Origin: Metaphire vulgaris
Lineage: Eukaryota; Annelida; Clitellata; Crassiclitellata; Megascolecidae
Direction of reading: 5' to 3'
NCBI GenBank assembly: GCA_018105865.1
Contig: CM030836.1
Coordinates: 19,004,003 to 19,068,002 of the forward strand
DNA length: 64,000 nt
A program made the translations under genes and the position numbers. The notes beneath the pieces were generated by a model. It was given only the letters and a program-made list of their open reading frames with translations. It did not search any database and was not told where the DNA came from. Of the stretch, positions 20,380 to 64,000 are shown one piece after another. How positions within the stretch are numbered: position 1 is the stretch's first letter; every line of letters begins with the position of its first letter.

Positions 20380-21640
20380 GTGGGGAGAGAGAGAGAGCGA
20401 GAGAGAGAAACGATGTGACTCATAAACTCTCGTGAATGGAACGAGATATGCACTTGCTGCATACTTTCGGGCAGCGGTCCATAGAAATTCCATTTTTACG
20501 TATAGGCATCAATTCTAAAATCCTACAGACTCTTCCGATATCTATTTATATAATATATATATATATATAAATTAATTAATTAATCATAATCGAATAATTT
20601 AGAGGCTCAGCTACTGCTGACTACGGCATTCGGAAAAGACAAAATTGGAAATCAACGGATATATCGTTATAACTACGATTAACCTCCTTGGCGTTAGATT
20701 ATTCTCATCATTAAAACGTTATTCTACTTCATATAGATATACAGTATTATATATTTTTGAATACGAAAAATTAAAACATGGTATCAATTTTATAATATTT
20801 TTGGTTATAAAACCTTAATACAAAAAACAGATTTCTGAAACACTTTTATAGTGTCGTTTCAAATGGTTCATTATTTTTCATGCTTTCGAAAGCTCTAGAA
20901 AAAATGAGACAGAAACGTATTGACAATTCTTCCCTACAAAGATGGGCTGTTTTTTAAACAACAGAATTTTTGCAACAATAACAACATATAGAAGACCACA
21001 TGAATTCACCGCCGCAGGGACACCTGAGCATTATCGCAAATCTGCAAAAATTATGATTTGGGGTGGGGTGATGGGGAGGGGTAATTTCCACCCTGACCTG
21101 GTTTAACATTAGGACAATGCAGCCAATGTCCGGAAGAAGCCTAGAGCACTAGATGAGGATCCAGGGTATCAATTTTATAATATTTTGTGGTCTATAAAAC
21201 CTGTAATAAATAAAACCATCCTCAAAGCGCCATCTTACCTCTCGTGTTTTTTTAGAGAGAGAGACAGAGATTTCTGAAAGACTTTGTATAGTGTGAGGTC
21301 GTCTCATAAACCAGAACTGCATGGAACGAGATAAAAATCTGAGACAGAATATATTGACAATCTAGTACGTGGTTCCATTTCAAAGTATGGGGCATCCTAA
21401 TGTAGCATTTTGCTTCACACATTCCCCTGAGTCGTCTCGTTTCGATAATAATTAATTAGTCTCGGTCACCCAGTCTCGGGCAGGGACACCCGAGCAAATA
21501 GTGCAAATCTGCAGAGAAATTATGATTTGGGGTGGGGTGGGGGTGATGGGGAGGGGTAGTCTGAGCCTGGTCCTGGTTGTGTAGAATACATTAGACCCAC
21601 CCAGCCAACAAAACCCAGCGCCGCCCCTGATAACAAGGTT
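20380..21640. repeat. Partial long-range duplication
   Basis: TTATGATTTGGGGTGGGGTG recurs at about 21052 and 21518, and a GAGA tract followed by CATAAAC...TGGAACGAGAT recurs at about 20387 and 21254. Otherwise AT-rich DNA with nothing recognisable. Confidence 0.6.
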
Positions 21641-21848
21641 TAAAGTGGTTCAGTAGGGACTGCCCTGTGTGAGAACCACTGTCGTTCCCATCCAATCTAA
21701 TATCCTAAACTACCGAGGTTTATTTTGAACTCGTTAATTCACAGTTGCTGGGTCCTTTCAGTGCTCTGATATTCCAATTTCGGTTACAACTGCTATTTCC
21801 GATATGACTCACAGACTCACAGTCAAACCTCGTTTATTTGATATGTCA

Positions 21849-21929
21849 TTAACCCCTTAACTGGGTAACTATTTGTAACTCAATGTAAAATGGACGAGCG
21901 TTACTCGGGGCACCCAGTTAAGGGGTTAA
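21849..21929. mobile_element. piggyBac-like palindromic MITE, copy c
   Basis: 81 bp; TTAACCCCTTAACTGGG ... CCCAGTTAAGGGGTTAA, near-perfect 17-bp arms. Confidence 0.75.
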
Positions 21930-23092
21930 GTGAGATTCAATTCTCCGCGTTTTCATAATAGTAATATACTGTATTAATTGGTTAATTAATTACTGGACAA
22001 TACTTCTACCTCTCCGCTGATGCATGTTAGACCTAATGCTTTCCCTATAGAATAAGGCAAAGATATTAGCGAAGACTGAGGGGAAGGGCCTCTATTCTGG
22101 GGTGGGGTGGGGTGGGAGACCCGTCGTGGGATTTGCGCAAAGCCGTTGACAAATTTGGGGTGGTGTGGAGTGGATAGCATTCTCGAAGAAAATAGGTCAA
22201 TGTGCGAACAACTGCTTGACGAACTTTTTTCTTTTTTTCTCGTCGAGGAGTCCTCTCTCCTCCCCCGAAAATGTCGACGTGCTCCCCCCCTATTTCGAAA
22301 CCCTGGCTACGCCACTGCGCCTATTTGAGACCATGTTTGCTTGTCTCGCTACTTTATCACGTGATGCCAATGCCAGGAGCGCCTCCGAGTAGAAATATAA
22401 GAGGCGCTACATAAACGCAACGCAACACTACATTACATTGTCTTGTAATCCACACTTTCGGGTGTCAAACATGAAGGATTCTTCTGCAGCGATGACAATC
22501 GTATATCTCAGTTATGCGCTTTGCTGCTGTACGACCACGCGACGATAACACGCAATAATTATTGTCCCGTCGAGAAACAGCGTTTTTGTATTGAATAACA
22601 AGAATTCCAATGCAATGTACCGATATATATTGAGAATATTTGCAACAGGAATCACAAATAATCGCCGTGTCAACTCTTTCTCTTTCTGTATAACTGTAAT
22701 AAAATTAAACAGTAATTTGACGTTTAAGTATAAAAATCTAGCAGCTACACGAAAATCCGAATGACAAGAAAATTATCTTTTCAAAACTCAAAACAAAAGT
22801 GACTGCATGCGGAATGCAACGGATAATGATAGTGAAAGCATTTCAATCTGCTGTACACTAAAATACACTAACAAATAATTATTATAATAATAATTAATCA
22901 TTGTTAATCGACCAATCAAAGCGCTATACACCGAAAACAAAGTGCACTAAAATGTATTCGTCCAATACTGCAACACACTGATGATTTCGGAGGTAACTAT
23001 AGAGTTTAACAAGTAAGAAGACAGGCGAAAGGTTCAAGAAATTCACTGCATTCTGTACGATTGATCGGAAGTTGAATGCCGGTAACTGTGAC

Positions 23093-23350
23093 CAGTGGCG
23101 TAGCCAAGGGGGGGTTGGGGTTAACCCCCTTTGGGCGCCGACAAAAATTTTTTAATGTGTTTCCACGCATTTATAATTTTCGGACGCGGTTTTGAGGGTC
23201 AAACTCACCCTTGTGTGACGACAAGGAAAGACGAAATAGGAGAGATACATAGGATGACCTTTTTATGCTTGTCAAGATTTTTTGAAAGTTGGTTACGGTC
23301 AAAAGTAAAAACCAAACCCCCTCCTTCCGGAAATCCTGGCTACGCCACCG
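23093..23350. mobile_element. hAT-like MITE, family E
   Basis: 258 bp, CAGTGGCGTAGCCA to TGGCTACGCCACCG, perfect duplication ACTGTGAC. Contains an inverted copy of the shared core at 23254-23274. Confidence 0.9.
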
Positions 23351-25232
23351 ACTGTGACTGACTGAAGTTGTGTACGTATTTACAGACACGTTATTATTTC
23401 TAGATTGTAACCGCGAACACAGAGAATAGCCTAACAGAGAGGGTACTGCAGCCAACTTGCTACTGACATAAATAACATGACTTGTACGCCACACAAAGAA
23501 ACAAAAAGATCTAACATTTATTACGGATTATAAAATGTAAGTAAGTAAGAAACAACTTCTACGTAATACGATTACCTGACAACCTAAGTTCTTTGACGCA
23601 CGACTAACAGGAAATGACATTCATAGATTTAAGTTTCCTATGTACAACGCTGAAATACTATATAGCGAAAGAAATGTCTGTTTCTAATAAGATGGATCTT
23701 GCTTCCATTCGCATTGCATTCGTGAAATTATTTATGCAGCGCCTTTTTTATGGAGCTTTCTGATGCTTCGTTATCAGCAATTCAACTCTGATCGACTGAG
23801 ACATAAGAGAAAAATGTTGCAGTTGTCCCGAAGCAGAACATTAGCTTAAACGGAACGAAATCAATTTGAAGTTAGAGCATTATTAATAATGTCACATTTA
23901 CTGTAGGCCTACTATTATTCAATATTCAAACATCGCACTGCAACAAATGCACAATTGTCAGCAAGACTGTTTAAAACAAAGTTCCGATTAACCTTATATG
24001 CCATATAAAAATGTTTACAATAGCTAGACCATAACTTATTGTTTGCAATGATTTTATAATGTAATTAGGTTAGAACCATAAAATCGTGTTCCACATCCCG
24101 TGTTGCCTTGTTTTGTCCTTTCCATGTCGTTAAAATACCTTTGTGGAAGGCAAGACGACACTGGTTTACTTATACATGCCTTTATAGAGCTATTCAGCTT
24201 ATCGCCATGGTGAAAAAGTAGCCAAATAAAATGTAGGGAGTGAGATTGGGGCACATTCCTCTTCTCTGGATCCGCCCACGAGGCCAGCCATTTCGAGAAA
24301 ATGGTTTTTTATGACCACTAAACACAGCTGGGGTATATGAAGAATATTGCAAATACGTAATTTATTAATTGCACACGGAAATCCAAATAAACTCGGCCAC
24401 AAACTGTGCCGCTCTCGTATTCAAACAGTCCCATAGCAGTCAACGTCGTCGCAAAACGTCGGCAAAGTCCCTGTGTAGGTTTCAACCGGATTATTTGATT
24501 TAGCTTCTGCAGGCGTAGTGGGGGGATTTCGTCAGCAAAATTCTATTCTCAATCACAGACAGACAGACAGACAGACAGACAGGTAGACAGACAGAACCTA
24601 TAGTAACACGCAATGAAACGTCAGAATGATCTAAACTAGAAACTGGAATGCACGCGCAGACTTAGGCCAATATGTCTAACCGCTGCAAAATATCACGCAT
24701 ATCCCGTATACGCGTGTAAATCGTAAGCTCGCGAAAAAAGCCGCTTGCCTATACAGTATACATTCTACAGTATATATAGCACAGGAAAAGTTAATTAAAC
24801 ACGTCTTTTGAATGTATATAGACGTGTACGCCATGGTCAACGTCTGTCCTTTACTGTCGTACACAATAATATGTGCAGACAGACACGAACAGAAATCTAA
24901 GTGGCGGCGGCGGCGTAGAAGAAAAACTGTTTACAAACTCAAACTCGACGCGTCGCCAACGCTGTAGCGGTGCGCATCAATTAGGCTACTGCAAATTAAT
25001 TAACCGGGCGCTCGGTAAAACGTTAACTGTATATATATATAAAGCACACCGTACAACAACACTAGTAGACGTTAATATAATAATTATAATATGAATATTG
25101 CTTATGTAAAAGGAATAGTGACCGATGCTCCATGCACTCCACGGAAATCCTATATCAGAATATATACGACAAACCTCCGTTGCCCTCGGTTTTACCAATT
25201 ATTACTCTCGAAAAACTGTTCACCTTGCGCTC

Positions 25233-25236
<4 letters not shown>

Positions 25237-25290
<54 letters not shown>

Positions 25291-25338
25291 CCCGACTCGT
25301 GCGAGAACACCTACGTATGTACAGCAAAAAAATCGTTA

Positions 25339-25389
<51 letters not shown>
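25237..25389. repeat. TC and TA microsatellites
   Basis: TC run 25237-25288 and TA run 25341-25389. Frames through them are artefacts. Confidence 0.95.
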
Positions 25390-25392
<3 letters not shown>

Positions 25393-25644
25393 TATATAGG
25401 TCTATATATGTGTGTATAACTGTATATAATTATATACGCGAGCAAAATTCTATATAGATAAGTTTGTCTCACTATTGTGATAACATAATATATATAGATA
25501 TAACAAGTAATGACAAGTTGTGTAGAGGAAACACCGTGAAAGCCAAACGCACGCATCTGATACGCTGCAAAATAAGAAATAACACACAGAGAGAGAAAGG
25601 AGTTTAGCAATCCATCAAAATCGACAATAATAGTTCCGATCAGC

Positions 25645-25863
25645 CAGGGCCGGATTAAGGTCCGAGTGGGCCCGGGGCTGAGAAGTAAAAACAGGTGGTC
25701 GTCGCTTCCATAATTTGAAAATTGCCCCTTGTCAAACTTCCCGCCGCCTTCACTGAAAATGTCTGACAAGCAGAAAAAGCTCGTCGCTTGAAAAACGGCG
25801 GGCCTTTTTTCATGGTGGGCCTGGGGCTTCAGCCCTCTCAGCCCCCGCCCTAACATGGCCCTA
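25645..25863. mobile_element. hAT-like MITE, family B relative
   Basis: Begins CAGGGCCGGATTAAG and ends in a decayed TAACATGGCCCTA. Flanks CGATCAGC / CAATCAGA match at 6 of 8 positions. Carries the shared hairpin core at 25764-25786. Confidence 0.6.
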
Positions 25864-27652
25864 CAATCAGAGCACGGTAAGTACAGTAGGCCTACACTAC
25901 TTCGATAGCAATGACAGAACTCCACGTATACGATAACATATACGAACTTACGAAGATAAAAAAAAATTCGCTGGTGCCCGGCACACAGTTTTCTCGGAAG
26001 ACCGAATTACAGTTGATGCGTACTTTACTAGCAACAGCTGGCAGATGCAGTAGCACATTACCAGAGATCATGCACCAAGCCAAACTCCTAGATCTAATGA
26101 TAGAAGCGCAACAGGAAATGCCACTTTTTATTATCAAGCGTTCATCAATGAAATTCCGAAATTTCAGTCTCGAGATAAGACTTCATAAGACTTCCACTTC
26201 AAAGTTTTGAAACAAATCTCACAATGAATAGCCTATTATATTCAAAGACTCTATCGCAGCCTATACAAAAGCAATACTCTAAGTTATTTTCCCGTGTGGC
26301 TTCAAAGCCATGTTTAGAATGTCAGAGACGAAGAAACCGCTGTTATTCAAACAATGCGTGCATCCTATAGTAACGATTGTCAACGTTGGGCCTACATGTC
26401 ATAGGCCTACTAATACGTAATAAAGTATGACAATTTAATGAAATTTTTAATTGCAAACGGTATTAGAGGGGAAATCGCTTACAAATATTTAGAAAATCGC
26501 CAGTATCAAAAGCATTATCCGGTAAAGAATGGTCTAAACTTTATAAAGTCTACAAACGCAATATACAAGGCCGTCATGAATTTCGATTTAGTAGTCTAAG
26601 CTATGTTTTTATGGTCAATGTCGGGTCATTATTATCGGGTCTTTCTGGATTATATTTTCGCTCAAAACTCAGTTTTAGCCCAGCTTTTGGCTGGAAACCA
26701 GGTGTAAAGTTGACAGTCATGCTTTGCGTAACTTTTTTAAGTTAAAAATTTTGGAGTAAATTTACCAAAAAGTTGACACCATGCCTTGGTGTAAATTCAG
26801 GAAAACTTGATTTAAGTTTTCAAATTGTTTTAAAGTGGAATAGTGAATAAACAATTACAAAAGTACAAAGCAACATAACAAAGAAAGAGTAAGTTTACAC
26901 AGAAAGCAAAAGTTTATTTTAATATATTAATATTGCGTTGCCTGCATTTTTGCTTTAATTCGATTTAGATGAGTCTAAACTATGTACAGTTCCACAGGTT
27001 TAGGACCGCTAGTCTTTTTTAGCTATGTTTTTATGGTCAATGTCTTTGTTTCTCTACGCTATTTGTAATTACCATTATGTATTATTTCTATCAGGCTTAT
27101 TTATTATTGATTATTAATTCTTTTCTTTCTGGATTATAAATTAATCGTAACGTTACACAACAAACACTTCAGTGCGCGAACAAGTCAAAACATCGTAACG
27201 TTACACAAATTTTTTTCTGGCGGGCGGAAATAGTTCATCAGGTCTCAGAATTTCTTATGGAAGCTATTATTATAGAACTCTGCATCGCAATCAATTATTA
27301 ATATCCGACGACTTTGAAAATCAAACTTTCACAGAAGTATTTCCAATAACTATCAAATAGCTAGCTGTTTGCCCGTCAAAAATGACGGGGACGCTTGGCC
27401 GTTTCCTACACGATTTTTAGATGCATAATAATGTAAATTTAACGTGACTCAATTGCTGCGATATCTGTGATCTGCCACACATTTACCGAGAAAGCCGTCA
27501 AATCATCAATTGTTATGCGCATAGAATATTAGTTACGGCAGAACAGCAGGCTAGAACACAAAGAGTAACACGCTGGCGAACCAGTTGCAGTATCGCCGAA
27601 CATCAAAGGGATCAAATTTAGTCGCAAACAGACAAATTCATTCACTGCAAAG

Positions 27653-27943
27653 CAGTGGCGTCATTGGGGGCAAAATGGGGGCGTGCCCCCAAGGAAATGA
27701 AGAAATAATGTATAATGTATTAAATGAATAAATAAATGCGAAATGTGCAAAAATCGCCAAAAATTGTCCAAAATTTGCCAACAATGTAACTTTTTTTTAC
27801 AAATTTTCCAAAATTGGCCCAAAATGTCAAAAAATTGCAAACGATTGCCCAAAATTTGCCTGAAATTGCCAAAATTTTTGCCAAAATTGTCCCAAAAAAT
27901 TATCTCGCTCTCCCCAATAAAGTATGAAATGACGTTACTGCTG
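27653..27943. mobile_element. hAT-like MITE, CAGTGGCGTCATT family
   Basis: Begins CAGTGGCGTCATTGG and ends AATGACGTTACTG plus CTG; CTGCAAAG occurs at both flanks (27645-27652 and 27944-27951), with a CTG slippage at the right edge. Interior is a run of imperfect AAAATTGCC-type repeats. Confidence 0.75.
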
Positions 27944-28150
27944 CTGCAAAGCAGAACGCTTCGGACAAAACCCCCCTCAAATAGCCGCCCAGCTGTGTCG
28001 TTTAACTGCCCTCGTACGCCCTACAGCGAGGTATACTAGCCTAGGCGTGTACAGTACTTCTCGATTCACGGGCTGTGTACTAGGAATACCGCAGTGAAAA
28101 AAGCGACAAAAACACTAAACGGAAAAGGCAAACCGATGATATTATAATAA

Positions 28151-28152
28151 CA

Positions 28153-28188
<36 letters not shown>
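28151..28188. repeat. TC microsatellite
   Basis: TC run in the intergenic region, about 330 bp past the PMCA poly-A signal in the PMCA sense. Confidence 0.95.
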
Positions 28189-28193
<5 letters not shown>

Positions 28194-28450
28194 GCTCTCA
28201 GTTCTCGAAATCGACACCCGTTTGTCTTGCAGTTGTAGTCTTCCGCCGACCGACAATCCGTTAACACGCTGTACCGCTACTACATGCACGCGCAGTGGTA
28301 TACAAGTAGATATATTACCCGCCTAACGCCGTCTTTCTATATACCGCCGTCTTCGCACGCACGCGCGATCGAGGAAACAGACAAATGAAACGACTGCTAG
28401 TCACCGGAACCTGCTCGGTTTCGTTCAAATCTTCAAGTATTCGTCTATCA

Positions 28451-28532
28451 GTGTGTGTGTGTTTGTTTGTGTGTGTGTGTGTTTGTGTGTGCGTGTGTAC
28501 TGTATAGTATACAAGTATTTATTGTTCTTTCC

Positions 28533-28563
<31 letters not shown>
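28451..28563. repeat. TG and GGC repeats at the PMCA 3' end
   Basis: TG run 28451-28497 past the poly-A signal, and GGC run 28534-28563 inside the PMCA 3' UTR. Confidence 0.95.
28518..28523 (-). terminator. PMCA poly-A signal AATAAA
   Basis: A canonical AATAAA on the minus strand about 85 bp past the PMCA stop codon. Between stop and signal lies a GCC trinucleotide repeat; a GT/CA repeat follows. Confidence 0.7.
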
Positions 28564-28564
<1 letters not shown>

Positions 28565-28607
28565 TTTCGTGGCTGCCAGTCGGAGAAGACGAAACGTTAA
28601 AAAAACT

Positions 28608-61162
<32,555 letters not shown>

Positions 61163-62102
61163 CTGTAAAAATCAATAGAGCAAGTGTAAAGTTCGACGAT
61201 TTTAACGCGGCAGAAAGAGATGTTTTTGTCGGAAGAGAGAATCGATATATTTGATTTCCACGGCAAATGCCCTTACATGCTTTCCATTTCCTTTGATTGA
61301 CTAGAACCTTTGCACCGAATCCAAATATTCGGCCATTATTGATCGACGGGCTGCTTCAAAACAAGCAATACTTAACTGTGTTTCATCAACGCAAACACTC
61401 GAGTTTTACCTGCAATCTAAATCACAATAATTTGAAAACGCGTCCCAAAGAACGATTAGGTAACGAAATATCCCATGCTCACTGATTGCCTATAGCTATC
61501 TCATGAGAGGCTAAGCAAGTAGCTATAAGCAGCTACAACAGTACTACTTTCCCGAGCGCCACATAAATCCACAAGATTTTACTTATTTACTTACTTACTT
61601 ACTTCACTGTTTGTCAGCAATGAGCCTATTTCAAATGGAAGTCCAGTTCTCAAACTGAAAATTACTTCACTTCTGTGACTTAAAATATCACATACCAAAT
61701 CACATATGAAATCCCACTTTTCCCTTTTACAAACAAAGCTAGAGAAGACAGATGGTTTCTTATGTCTTTGTTTATGAGATAGTGGTCACGTTGCTACACT
61801 CTGGGACTAAAATCTGCAAACCTCCACCTATACATAGAAAACTCCTTTACTACTAGCTTCTTGCAAATCCAATTTTCTAGTAAAACCACATTGAAACCTA
61901 TATCAATTACATATCTATTAGATCATCTGCAAATGGTTCTCTACTAAGAAAACTATACCAGCACAAAATAATTAATGAAACTAGTCAATACAATGTGACT
62001 ATGGTGTTGAATAGCTCCAAACATAAAAAAGACTCCAAACTTTAGAAATGTATGTCTTTGTTGAGCATAGGGATATTTTCGGCTAAAAAATCTGTCATTC
62101 AA

Positions 62103-62103
<1 letters not shown>

Positions 62104-62162
<59 letters not shown>

Positions 62163-62250
62163 GATCCAGGTCATTCCAAGATCAGTCAGAGGGAGAGAGT
62201 AAGATGGACTATGGAGGAAAAGCCAACTGAAATAGACAGGAACAAAATTA
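62104..62250 (+). repeat. SINE-like repeat, copy 4, with AAT run
   Basis: AAT run then GATCCAGGTCATTCCAAGAT and GACTATGGAGGAAAAGCC; the middle of the unit is deleted relative to 49888. Confidence 0.65.
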
Positions 62251-62878
62251 TTTGTGGTAGAGATTCTGACAGAGCTTTCAACAGCACTAGTGTTGAGGCT
62301 TAGAACAATCAAGTTTTTTTCTCTCAATTCTTGGATTTCATGCGAAGCAATCGAACAGCTTGGGCACTGGCGTGGGAAGGATCGACTTTAATTTAGATTT
62401 ATCATCATCGCTGACAGAGTAATTTCTGTTTAATGATGCCTGAAATAGGGAGATAGTAAGAGGTCACCACTGTTATTTGACCCCGGACGATTTTGGGCAA
62501 AGAGTATTAACCGAGACGATGGCCATCATTTTCGGAATTTTGTGCAGAATGAAAGCTATATAGACAGTGACAGTTAATACGCACAAGTGGTCATATTTTC
62601 TGAAACCGTAATGATTGAAACACTCCAGAAAACATATTCATCAAGTAAGTAAGATGAAAAACTGCAAAAATCGAATTACACCAAAAGGAAGATTTGCAAA
62701 CAAAGCAAAACCTGGATATCAAATAAAACACTTGTATTATGTTGATCACCAGCATTCTGAAATATTAATGCTCATAATGGATTTACAATTTACACCAGCT
62801 AAGGAAAATGATCAACAAAATTGGACCAAATGGAGTGGTGGTAAAACTCCTCTTCAAAACACAGCAGATTCCATAAAG

Positions 62879-62970
62879 CAGTGGTTAACCCGTGGTCCGC
62901 GGACCACAAGTGGTCCGCGAGAGGTAGTCTAGTGGTCCGTGGCGAAGTTTGAAAAACGTAAATAAAAATT

Positions 62971-63007
<37 letters not shown>

Positions 63008-63252
63008 TCCGTGTGAAAAATCTGAAAAGTGCAACGAGCAACAGAAGGTCATCAGCACAAAAAGGCTATCGGGCCATTTTGTGTGTATTTTCTGCATTTT
63101 CAACATGAAAAAGTCTGACAAACAAAAAAAGAACAAAAGGTCATCATCTCAGCTTTTCAGGAGCAGACGACTGCTCAATTTATCAGGTGGTCCACGAGAA
63201 ATTTTTGAACTTCAAAAGTGGTCCGCGAGGCAAAGAGGGTTGAGAACCACTG
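62879..63252. mobile_element. hAT-like MITE, CAGTGGTTAACCC family
   Basis: 374 bp, CAGTGGTTAACCCGTGG to GGTTGAGAACCACTG, perfect duplication CCATAAAG. Interior has GTGGTCCGCG repeats in both orientations, a TA run and a degenerate shared core (63116-63147). Confidence 0.9.
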
Positions 63253-64000
63253 CCATAAAGTGAAACCATGTTCAGCAATGTTTATACAGCTATCCACATA
63301 ACAATTTCTGGAATATAGTGAATCAAGCCTCTTAACAGGTTTGTTCCCGCAACAACCAACTCCTCAGATAGGCAACTGCTGTACACAACAGTTCACTTTT
63401 ACGATGTTTTCATTTCCTTCGCACAGAATAACTCTCTTGCCGAACTACATTTCCTGAAGACTTATCTAGTCTAAAAGGGTCCACACTGATAACTTAGTGA
63501 GGTCTGTTTGCAAGGGTTTGCTAAATATTTACATATTGGTCCATATATATATTGGGAAGGTTGAACCAAACTACTAGAAATTTTGAACCCCTATCCGTCA
63601 ATTTGGAAAAGAAAGATGCAATCAAGGTGGATACGTTCTTATCCATTTAAAGCAGTATATTTGTTATTTAGAAATGTCTGTCATTTATACCTAAGAGAAC
63701 TTGTACTAACGAAAATATCCTAAATCAATGAATTTTCGGCCTCTTTACCAAAACCCCGACTCTGATCTGTCCACATTATTCCAGTTATATTCCAGCCATA
63801 TTTGTCCTTCGCTAAGTGGAAACCAAGTTAATTGTCGAGTTCCAGCTATATGTCATAGCATTCAAAAACACATACAGTGTATATCCGCGATCCATTTGGC
63901 TCTCAACAATCTCACTTTTCTCACTCACTGTCGCATGTATAGGACCTATACATCAAACAAATTACAAGCTGGAGATCTATTACGTTTATTTTATTATTAC

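Larger units (their letters stand above)
21930..28150. other. Intergenic region, part 2
   Basis: MITEs at 23093, 25645 and 27653, a decayed CTGGCTACGCCACTG-ended element near 22080-22318, GACA units (24556-24585) and TC/TA runs. No supported gene in long AT-rich stretches such as 26200-27640. Confidence 0.5.
61163..64000. other. DNA upstream of first visible PMCA exon
   Basis: I looked for the PMCA N-terminal exon and did not find it. Holds a TTAC repeat tail (about 61580-61605), the AAT SINE-like copy and the MITE at 62879. Confidence 0.55.

Noticed and set aside
24585..24864. CRISPR-like short repeats (GACA runs)
   Set aside because: A simple tetranucleotide microsatellite without spacers, in an animal genome.
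62615..62932. Plus-strand 105-codon frame
   Set aside because: Its end runs into the 62879 MITE and the rest has no recognisable domain or splice support.

Overview
This window is animal (metazoan) nuclear DNA, most likely from a marine invertebrate; the phylum cannot be fixed from the sequence alone. The basis is intron-split genes with ordinary GT-AG junctions, two typical animal membrane-protein genes, dense microsatellites, and many short non-autonomous DNA transposons. The channel's cyclic-nucleotide-binding region reads more like invertebrate HCN/Ih channels than vertebrate ones.

Layout. (1) 1-2318: repeat-rich DNA upstream of the first visible channel exon. (2) 2319-12105, + strand: eight exons of an HCN (hyperpolarization-activated, cyclic-nucleotide-gated) channel, from S1 through the voltage sensor, pore, C-linker and cyclic-nucleotide-binding domain to a low-complexity tail. 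The N-terminal exon(s) lie left of the window. (3) 12106-28517: mostly non-coding and repeat-rich, with one small minus-strand gene-like unit (13673-14172) for a secreted, possibly amidated, peptide precursor that needs a frame switch. (4) 28608-61162, - strand: a plasma-membrane calcium ATPase (PMCA, ATP2B family). I rebuilt 20 exons with matching phases at every junction, about 1,096 residues, missing only the extreme N-terminus (right of the window). A canonical poly-A signal follows the stop. An optional exon at 34163-34396 could give another C-terminus. (5) 61163-64000: PMCA upstream intron and repeats.

The two genes are convergent (tail to tail). HCN carries a cyclic-nucleotide-modulated cation current and PMCA exports calcium, so both are excitability and ion-homeostasis genes. 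Nothing in the sequence shows that they are co-regulated.

The most striking non-genic content is a set of hAT-like miniature elements. Fifteen have perfect, or in one case slipped, 8-bp target-site duplications visible by eye, and several more are near-perfect. They have different terminal repeats, yet many share a small internal hairpin-like core. A broken hAT/BED-finger transposase copy sits in a PMCA intron. There are also piggyBac-like TTAA-flanked palindromes, a pogo-like element, a LINE reverse-transcriptase tail, inverted telomere-like repeats inside an inverted-repeat element, and several minisatellites, one of them directly beside a PMCA splice acceptor. I did not find CRISPR arrays, rRNA or convincing tRNA genes.
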